Positions 55,878-64,000 of a DNA stretch of 64,000 bases are shown piece after piece. Within the stretch, counting starts at the first letter, position 1. Each line of letters begins with the position of its first letter. Made by a program: the position numbers and the translations under genes. The DNA is from Pseudeuparius sepicola (lineage: Eukaryota > Arthropoda > Insecta > Coleoptera > Anthribidae), in assembly GCA_963920635.1 (NCBI GenBank), contig OY987298.1, positions 21,547,647 through 21,611,646 on the forward strand. Reading direction: 5' to 3'. The notes under the pieces were generated by a model. It worked only from the letters and a program-made list of their open reading frames with translations. It made no database searches and was not told the origin of the DNA.

Positions 55878-57583
55878 CAAATATATATACCTACCGATAA
55901 AGAATTTTTTTGGCCCCATCCCCCCCCCTCCCCGCCCTCCGCTTTTCCCGGCCGGTTTTCCGACGATTTCCCTCCCCCCATTCACTGTCCGGGGCCCCGG
56001 ATTGATCACCTGCCACGCTCAGCCCCGGCGACAGGCGTCCGCCCGTCATATTGTTGGCGCGCGGCCCCCTCCTTTTTATTTTTTCCGGGCGGCCCTCTAG
56101 GCCGCCCCGAATAATTAGGTTTCTTTGTTCGGGGGGTCATCGGAGCATTTTTCCGGAGGAGGCAATGAATGGGGATTCCGGAAGGAAGGCATTTTTAATG
56201 GAGGATTTTTTATTAAATCCTGCCGTATACGGGCTTGCTCAAGAAACTCAGTTACAACCGAAGAGTTTATACAGGGTGATCCAGGCATGATGTAAAAATA
56301 GCCACAGTTGGAAAAACTAGCCTAATACGGATAGGAAATTGAAAAAAAATTAACAAAAAATAAATAAAAAAAAACATTTTCCAAAGTGCATTAAAACCTC
56401 TACCTAACGGCGCTAGCCTCGTCAGCTGATAATCTTGCTCGTTAAGGCTGGTGCGCAGTTGCCAGTTGCACAACATATCGTAAATGTAAGTTTTTACGTT
56501 TTCACAGAAATCTCAGAAAATGTCGAAATATCATGGTCTCAGTTAATTTATTACCTACCTTTTTGACTCGCTTTTTACCTAATGCCCAAAAATGTTGAGC
56601 ATCAACTAAAACTGTGCATAAAACATACAACATGTATTTCCATAAGATGATATATTTTATTTCCATGTAGTAATTTTCACGTGTAGTAAGCCGATTCTAC
56701 TTATAGGTACTATGGTACACCAAGCAACAAGGTATACAAGAGCACGAACTGTAACTGTCCGGATATCGGTAGGCCGTAATTGCGCGGAGCGCACAAGCGT
56801 CAACATAGCATACCGGAGCGCCGAGTTACTGGCGTAATAAGGTTGATTTGCCCCATGATTTATACTTCTACAAAAAAATGTTTTTCACATTTTCCTTTTT
56901 AGTAGGCCTCTCCCACTGTGCGGTTAAATTTTTTTACATCATGACTAAATCTCCCTGTATAAGATTTTTTCAAATTGTAATTTTAAGAAACGATTCTATA
57001 TCATTTATTACCAGGGTAGACGTAATTCATACCTAAATATTAGGTAATTTGTGCATAAATAATATTATTGCGACTGTAACTTTATTGCCCATACTATCAA
57101 AGCCAGGGAAAACATATAATAGGTATGTATAGGTTATACGGGTGTTAGGTACTATTTAAAAATAATAACACCTGTTATAAACTAAGTAAGAAAATATCAA
57201 AACTATTAAAACTTTACCAACACATTGTGCTGTAAAGCCAGTCTGTTAAACTACGAGTGCCAATGCTAGAATAAGTTGTAACACTTACAGCAATACGATT
57301 GGACCGTTGTCTGCCCGGATTGGTGCTTGTACAGGGTGAAGTGAGATTTTCTGGGGAAATAGGATTTTCTCGCAAACGCCTGGAGAACAATAATTCATTC
57401 TGTAAAAAGTACCTATGTTATCTTGGCACGCCTTCACACCTTATTTTTCTCAGGACTATGCCTTTTTTACTACATATTTTAAAAGTCATTTCACTTTGAC
57501 GTGACATGATCTTTGAGAAACGAGGAAGATTTGTTCTCCCAAAGCTCAGGAAACAAATTTGTTGAAGATATTTTTTGAGTTAC
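55878..57583. other. No gene; GC-rich patch, repeat copies and solo ends
   Basis: 55915-56165 is strongly GC-rich with C-runs and a palindrome GGGCGGCC...GGCCGCCC; frames through it are compositional. 56272 (CAGGGTGATCCAGG) and 57332 (CAGGGTGAAGTGAG) are solo snapback-type ends preceded by TA. 56685-56885 is the partner of 8676-8885. Confidence 0.5.
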
Positions 57584-57695
57584 AATTTCAAAGTTTAGTT
57601 CATTTACTGTTAAGAATTTATTAATTTTCCAGGCGACTTCAAAAAGTTGTCTTTTAACCAGTTTGGTGGCGAAAAACCCAATTAAAATTCAATGG
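57584..57695 (+). repeat. Inverted repeat partner of 62295-62408
   Basis: About 112 bases from TTTCAAAGTTTAGTTCATTT to AAACCCAATTAAAATTCAAT occur in reverse complement 4.6 kb away with few differences. Confidence 0.85.
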
Positions 57696-58645
57696 TTATA
57701 TATGCTAGTTTTTAATAATTGTTTTTCCCAATTTTTTTAACCAACCCTATAAGTAGATCGTTTATATTAGTTCTAATTCGAATCGATTCTAAACTATAAA
57801 TGTATTAAGTTAATTTAGAAAAAAAAAACAAGTGCTAAAACAAAAATGAAAATTAATAGAACCTAACTTATTTTAACAGATGCTCTATATAGCAAAATAA
57901 AACATTTTCCTACTTTTTTTGTCACTCCTTTCTCCGTCTGACCACTTATTTTATCACGTTTTTCAAATTTTTTCGCTTTCAAATGAAACACAAGTATGTT
58001 ATGCCACGAAGATTCAAATATCATTTCCTGTTTGCCTTCAAGATGTGACCTTGTGGCTTATTTTTATTGTTTAAAAAAAAACAGTAAAAATATAAGTAAG
58101 TAAGCTAGAAAATGTTACGCACAATGAGAAAGTTAATATGCTTGTATTATATGTATGAAAAATTCTTGTCGCGCAAGGGGAATATAATATATGAAGAGAA
58201 ATAACCTGAACCTCCGATCAAATTCGGAGACCTGAACGCATTCTTCCAGATTTAGTAATTTTTCTAGTTTAGAAAATAATTTAAATAAATAAAGCCACAA
58301 TAGCACCAGAAAAAACTAACTATATCAGCTCGAATAAGGCAGGCAGAAAACACTGTTATTTGAATTTTCCAGGCCTACCGTTATTTTTTTTTTATTAAAT
58401 AAAGCAGAAACATGCGTGATATAGGATAAGTGACAAGCATGTGTTTCAAAGTAGTTCGCATAAGATAATTATCAAAGTGTGCCGGTCATTATGAAAATTG
58501 GTGTATTTTTCAATTCCAAGAAACTGTTTTTAATTATATTTTCCAATATATCTTACCGGAAAGAAGCGGCACAGAAAAGTAACAATAAATGCTTTACAAA
58601 TACTGAATTAGTTAGTGAATTGTAGCATGTATGTATAGAATAATA
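57696..58645. other. No gene recognised
   Basis: AT-rich sequence without supportable features. Confidence 0.4.
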
Positions 58646-59163
58646 GTTATTTATGTACCAAGGCACTGAAGTTCAACTTTTTATGACTCATGTGGAGTTT
58701 ATTTGCTGAGGCCTCTGGCAAGAAAATAATAATAAGGGATCACCCGTCCACGAACCGACTACGCGCGGCGTTGCTTGACTTTACCGATCGCTCTACCTAG
58801 GACAAAAGTATAATGATGTACGGCACCTTCTGACAGAAAAACCAAACTGCTGCTTCTTGTGCAGCCTACACAACAAATCTATTGATTTTCAAATTTACTA
58901 AAATATGTATACTGAAGGATTGCGCTTCTATAGGAAACAATTTCGCAATGTGTACGAAAAGTTAAATGAGCCTTTATCGGCTGGGTTTTGAATATTTGGT
59001 CACTTTTGACGGGCGATTTCTCCGCGTCTGACGTTTGATGTTTACATCTCGCCAAGGCCTACTTATTGAAAAAATCGTACAATAATGGGCTACATTATTG
59101 TACGATTTCTGTGCTTTTAATGAAGATTTTGGGACATTTTAATGCCGATTTCAAGAAAAAATA
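58646..59163 (-). repeat. Repeat R, copy 3, inverted and shortened
   Basis: This is the reverse complement of copy 1, lacking the segment from the right-hand CCGATTTCAAGAAAAA through the first arm of the closing palindrome. The junction lies in CTTGCC/TTGCCTCGGCC, so a short GCC microhomology may explain the loss. The 5S-like segment is kept at 58739-58795 on the minus strand. Confidence 0.88.
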
Positions 59164-59745
59164 ATTAACTCATTTTATATCAATGGAATTACCCGTAACT
59201 TTTTTTGTAATCTTTGTGCCAGATAAATCTTAATACTGTGATTTAGTAGCCCGCACTTTTTTGTTCGCATCTACTGCGAAGAACCTCATCACGCGATGGA
59301 AAAAGGTGGAAAAGGAAAGATATGCAACTCCCCAGAATGGCTAAATCTCCTTTATACCAACTTCCCGGCCGGGGGTATTTCATGTAAATTCTAGGCAAGA
59401 TTTTACAAAAGGGAATCATTTGCAATGTTAAGTGTGTTCCATTTTAATTAAGGCCTTCTAATAAAGAGGACTCCTTTCGTCGGAGGCAAGTATTACATTT
59501 ACTTTGCTACTTTGTTAGTTTGCCCCGCACCCCGGCAATTTGGAGGGACATAACAGTTCTGCGGTTTTGGTGACTTTCGCCATTAGTTTTGGGCGCGCCC
59601 TTTGCCAGTTATTGCGCCTCTAGCCAAGCAAAAAGAAAACGTAAATACACGGAACACTTCAAAGGGAAGTTAGATCAATAATTAGTGCCTGGGTGCAACG
59701 TACAAGTTTATGGTTCTCTACACTTTCCAAACCCGGATGCTTGCG
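59164..59745. other. No gene recognised
   Basis: Single-copy-looking sequence with GC-richer parts (59520-59600). No coding frame with family features. Confidence 0.35.
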
Positions 59746-60067
59746 CAGGGGCGAGCTGACCAGGGAGCCGGGGTCTGCGTCGCAGACGAGCGGCCAAATC
59801 CAGGGGCGGCCACAGGCCGCCCTTCCGTGACAAAAAAATATTTTTTCAAAAAAAAAGGTAGTAAGTCTCTACATTACTTGCATTCGCCCTCAAAAAGAAT
59901 ATCGTCAACCATGAAACAACATCATATTGACATGAACCCATAACCAGTCGGCCGTCGGCACTACCTCTATTCTAGTCTTTACTCTGTGGCAACTGCGCTG
60001 CGCGGCGTGACGATGGTATAGACCGCAAATTTCGTAGGGGATATCGACGCATCAGACCTGAATAATA

Positions 60068-60355
60068 GTGAGCCAAAAAAAATTAAATATCTTTCTTCCA
60101 TCAGAATATACTGCAAGTCCAAGAACTATTTTAGAATACTTGTTCAAAAATTCTCTCACGAATAATTTTCTGAACACCGCAATAGTCTTCCGAATACTTT
60201 TGTGCTCGCCAGTTACCGTAGCATCCGCGAAGGGACCATTTTCCAAATTAAAAATTATAAAAAACTATCTAAGGTCTTCTATGAGATTAAACGATTTAGC
60301 AATAATTTCCATTGAATATTTAACTTGTATCTTGTGCCTTGTACCTAAGGGATAA
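60068..60355 (+). pseudogene. hAT transposase C-terminal dimerisation domain (ZMYM1-like group)
   Basis: The frame ends with IVFRILLCSPVTVASAKGPF followed by SKLKIIKNYLRSSMRLNDLA and IISIEYL, the conserved dimerisation block of hAT proteins, in which the usual ERSF is changed to KGPF. The catalytic RNase H-like part and BED finger are missing, so this is a deletion derivative. Confidence 0.85.
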
Positions 60356-60759
60356 CCCAATATTCTACAAATATTTTACTTTTTTGTTTCATTTAGAAGA
60401 AAAGGTTTTATTTATTTTTACAAGTACCTGTATTTTTCTTTTCTGATGCAAGCTATATTTATTTTTGGTTTTATTATGACTGTAAACGTAATTTTTTACA
60501 TTTTTAGTACCTTTTTCTTAGAAAAAGCATTTAATTTTATGTATGCATTTGTATTTTGTTTAAAAAGGTTATTTTTCTAGTGTAAGTGATATTTTATGTT
60601 TTGCTTGTAGTTTTTGTTTTTATTTTTTATATTTTAAAACATTTTTTATTTTAAAGAAACATTTACCTTGTTCCCTTCAGTTTGGAAATTCTACCAGACC
60701 CAAAACATATTAATCATTATAACAAGACCGATTGCCTGTGGTATTTTCTTGTTATAAGA

Positions 60760-61225
60760 TGGCATTGTGGCCTACTTATTTCCAAAAAAATAGTTGCCTA
60801 TTCCAAAGTCAAAGCCACATCACAATCGAGGCTAAAAATCCGAAAATCATATTAGGCATTTTTTTTTTCAAAAAATTTACAAAAAGAAATTGTTCAGAAT
60901 AGTTTCAGGACTCTATATCTAAAATTTTGTCAGAATCAAAAAATATTAAATTAAAAAATTAATTTCCAAAAATAGCAATTGAAGATTTTTCTGCGTTTAG
61001 AAAAGTGTGCTATGGAAGTTTTGAAGGCTAGTTATTTTCAAAAGGTAATCATTTCAAAATAAAATTTTGGATTTAGGATTCTGGATCGATTCTGAACAAC
61101 TTTTTTTAAAAAAAATGCCTAATATGACTTTCGGATTTTTAGTTTCGATTGTGGCATCGCGGGTGGCTTTGGCTTTGAAGTAAACAACTAATTTTTTGGA
61201 AATAAGTAGGCAACAATGCCATCTA
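60760..61225. repeat. Foldback nested in the hAT element
   Basis: GATGGCATTGTGGCCTACTT (60762) is mirrored at 61225, and AAAATCCGAAAATCATATTA and AGGCATTTTTTTT are mirrored further in. The arms are about 60760-60955 and 61040-61225. The outer boundary is uncertain; 61297-61305 has a decayed CACCCTCTG. Confidence 0.8.
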
Positions 61226-61483
61226 CCTTTGAGAAAAATTTCGTTCTTGTCGATTAAAAATTAAAGAAGTTATAAGGTTGTTTCACTTGTGACACCCTCT
61301 GTAGGTATTTTTGAGAATATCTATTATCATTTTTGTTATACCTACCTAATAATTTTTGCAATTACCTCGTAGGTAATTAAAAAAGACCGAAAACCCTAGA
61401 AAATCAAGTTCTTATAAGCTGAAAGAATTTTTTATATTCTGCATACGGGCGGCCAAACATCTAGGAACGCCACTGTGCTTGCG

Positions 61484-62714
61484 TTCCTTGGTATTGACTG
61501 GTATTGTTATTTTTCAGGACTATAGTCAAAATTGTTACTTATTAAACAATTTCCAACGTTTTTGCCAAAGTAAGAGCAAAATTGGAAAATAGACAAAATT
61601 ATTTATTTTCTTGGAACGAATGATGCTCGCTTTGAACATCTTATGAAAGAAGTTCGGATATTAATCTCGCATTTCTCTTGCCAACAGCAAACTTATGAAA
61701 TTAGTGAATGAAATTTTTCACCGATTTCAAAAGGTCCTATACATTATCCGCATATAATTACCTTTAAAATGAGGTGTCACAAGCATGGTTATCCCATTTA
61801 CAATTTAAAAGTTGACGGTTATGAACGTTCCACAAAAAATACACTGGTCTCGTCGATTTTTAAAATTTATTTTCATTGTCGAAATATTAAGGGTGACTAG
61901 CTTTCAAATGAACATACTATATACATTTAATATTAGCACTGGAATGTAATTCTAGCAGCTTTGACAAACAAAGTAAATAATGGTGAAGCCTTAATCCGTT
62001 GGTAAAAATAATTATTGGTATTAGCACATACAACAATTATTTTTAGATTACGTGGCAGCCACTCAAAACATTCACAAAAAATCGTATAACTAACACGGAG
62101 TAGTATGAATTCAGGAGTATGACAGTTTGCGGCACGAGCCCCAAGTGAGTGCTGAAATTCATGAGCATATCGTATATTATATTTTAGTTAAATTTATAAT
62201 TGATGCATGTTTCTATAGACTTAGCTTTGTCGATTTTGGTTAGAATTGGCAATCAGTGAACATACCTATTCTTTAATAAAACAGATTGCCTAGTCCATTG
62301 AATTTTAATTGGGTTTTTCGCCATCAAACTGGTTAAAAGACAACTTTTTCAAGTTTCCTGGAAAATTAATAAATTCTTAACAATAAATGAACTAAACTTT
62401 GAACTTGTAAGTGAAATGACAGATTAATAAATTTCAGGTTAAAATGTCATGACAACAGAAACAATAGCCTAGCCACCTGTCTGATATTGTACCATGTGTT
62501 CTACCTAATTATTTATACTAACTTCTCTTTGAATAAGTGGCAATAATATTTTACTGAATTCTACTGAACATTCAGCAACACAGTTGTCTGTATTTCCTAG
62601 AATAAATGCTGATTCTTTAATTTTTCGTCTGTTTGCTGCTTCTTCTTTGAGCATTGGTTTGGAACTATCCCACAAAATCCTATGAATGTTATTAAAAGAG
62701 TGTTCACATATTTG
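61484..62714. repeat. Gene-free; 62295-62408 is inverted partner of 57584-57695
   Basis: Only the inverted repeat partner is recognisable; the rest is AT-rich sequence. Confidence 0.5.
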
Positions 62715-64000
62715 TCATCTTTTCGACTTCGAAATTTGATTTTGCCTGATATAATTTTTATGTTCTTTTAAACGAACGTTAAATGGCCTACAAGTCTCCC
62801 CAACATAGGACTTTCCACATTCGCAAGGAATTTTATAAATGCAATTTTTTGAACTTAGTACCTCATTAAATGGTTTCGTTTTAACTAGCATCGATCTTAA
62901 TGTATTTTTGGTTTTAAACATACTGTTCTGACATTAAAACGATTGCCTATGCGTTTTAGCTTATCTGATAGCCCAGGACTATAAGGAATAATTAAATTTA
63001 CTGGTCGGTCCACCAGATTTATTTCTCTAATTCTATTAGCATTGTTATTTTGTTGGCAATCCTGAAAAACTTGCTCAATAAATTCAGTAGGATAACTATG
63101 CTTCTCAAGAACATGTTCTATATGTTTAATTTCCTCCTCAAATTTTGTGTTATTAGAACAAATCTCTTTAGCCCTGTCATACAAACTTTTAATTACTCCT
63201 TTTTTAACACTAATATGATGATTGGAATTAAAATGGAGATATCTATTAGTATGTGTTGGTTTTCTATGGACACTAGATTCTATACTATCTAATGTCAGTA
63301 TAGAAACATCTAAGAAAGGTAATTGATTATTATTTTCAATTTCTAAGGTAAACCTAATAGAAGGTTCTTGCGAGTTTATGAAATTTAATTATGAATGTAA
63401 ATCATCTACTCATATATATAACAAATATGTCATCTACATATATCTCCCCAAACATTAGGTTGGTGAACATATCTAGTCAACTCATTTTGCTCAAAATCTT
63501 CCATAAATAAATTGCTTATGAATGGTGATAAAGGAGACCATATAGCCATTCAAAATTCCTGCTGGTAAAATTCATTTCCTAGTTGAAAATAAGTGGTTTT
63601 AACACAGAGTGTTGTTAGTTCTAATATTGCATCTATATTCAAATTTGTCCTTTCCACTAAAGCCTGATCATTTTCTAACTATCTGCGTAAAATATTCAAC
63701 GATTTGTCAACAGGGACATTAGTAAAAAGACTAACTACATCAAAGCTAGCTAATATATAATGATCCGGAAATTGATGTTCCCTAATTTTTTCCAAAAAAT
63801 GATTAAGTACTGTTTTTGATAAATGAATTTGAGTTTCCTACTAACGGATTAACAATTTTAAGTAAATATTTTGCCAACGAATGACATGGTGTGGTGAATT
63901 TATTGAAATTACCATGGGGCGAAGAGGAATGTTAGTTTTGTGTATTTTTGGTAAACCATACAAGTGTGGAGGTTTTGAATGATGCGGAGTTAGAGTGTCC
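62715..64000 (-). pseudogene. Penelope-like RT with GIY-YIG endonuclease (copy 3), truncated by window end
   Basis: Reading the minus strand from 64000: PPHLYGLPKIHKTNIPLRPM, the N-terminal RT block. Then HYILASFDVVSLFTNVPVDK (63706-63755), the first catalytic D block, and later a decayed SPLSPFISNLFMEDFE. After gaps, MYDRAKEICSNNTKFEEEIK and HIEHVLEKHSYPTEFIEQVF (63184-63060). The nuclease block is NCIYKIPCECGKSYVGETCR and PFNVRLKEHKNYI, ending at a stop at 62715. Stops break the RT, and the YVDD box is poorly kept near 63430. Residues differ clearly from copies 1 and 2, so this is a separate PLE lineage. The 5' end lies beyond 64000. Confidence 0.88.

Larger units (their letters stand above)
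59746..61475 (+). mobile_element. hAT element with 8-bp target duplication and nested foldback
   Basis: The ends CAGGGGCGAGC (59746) and ...GGAACGCCACTG (61475) are imperfect inverted repeats. TGCTTGCG is duplicated exactly at 59738-59745 and 61476-61483. A plus-strand transposase C-terminus lies at 60068-60355. A foldback occupies 60760-61225. The total length is 1730 bp. Confidence 0.88.

Noticed and set aside
55861..56290. Proline/arginine-rich frames
   Set aside because: They come from C-runs in the GC-rich patch and show no family features.

Overview
This window looks like AT-rich, intron- and repeat-type DNA from an insect nuclear genome. The evidence is indirect: no operons or bacterial gene spacing, and no intact host gene that I can recognise. 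There are many decayed transposable elements of types common in insects: Tc1/mariner, hAT, Jockey-like LINE, Penelope-like elements with GIY-YIG endonuclease, a Polinton-type polymerase scrap, a solo LTR and a tRNA-derived SINE. The insect order cannot be fixed from sequence alone. Nearly all long reading frames are either broken transposase or reverse transcriptase pieces, or frames that cross hairpin repeats by chance.

Layout. 1-6.2 kb: a snapback repeat cut by the window edge, a mariner relic, a Jockey-like RT tail and a TA-flanked MITE. 6.5-16.3 kb: a Tc1/mariner transposase relic, a small snapback, a hAT element with perfect 8-bp target duplications, a SINE, a three-unit snapback and a second hAT-like relic. 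16.9-21.4 kb: a Penelope-like element (PLE) bounded by inverted terminal segments, invaded by a 2.3-kb TIR element, with a hammerhead-ribozyme-like motif and a 140-bp (AT)n tract. 21.6-25.6 kb: the first copy of a dispersed repeat ('repeat R') that carries a 5S-rRNA-like segment, a 1.7-kb snapback, a solo LTR and a MITE. 26-30 kb: a snapback invaded by a second PLE that keeps a long open RT/GIY-YIG frame. 30.9-36.6 kb: rearranged duplicate blocks, a Polinton-type DNA polymerase fragment and a low-complexity giant hairpin. 37.9-44.1 kb: a complete-ended Tc1/mariner copy, a Jockey-like RT fragment and two snapbacks, one holding a hAT MITE. 46.2-54 kb: a TIR element with a transposase N-terminus, a foldback MITE, and a Tc1 transposase gene split by a four-level insertion nest. 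54.1-64 kb: a TIR element holding another snapback, repeat R copy 3, a third hAT element, and a third PLE that runs off the window end.

The organising theme is a set of sequence-unrelated snapback repeats. They share the terminal motif CAGGGTG (or CAGTGTG), point outward from long inverted arms and sit between TA dinucleotides. One of them interrupts a Tc1 transposase frame. Deleting it together with one TA brings the two halves back into frame, which supports TA target duplication and so a Tc1/mariner-type mobilisation. The most unusual items are the 5S-like Pol III-type segment in repeat R, the hammerhead-like motifs in the PLE ends, and the nested insertions that give a relative order of events. 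The nucleotide alignments were made by eye, so repeat boundaries given without a target duplication are approximate.
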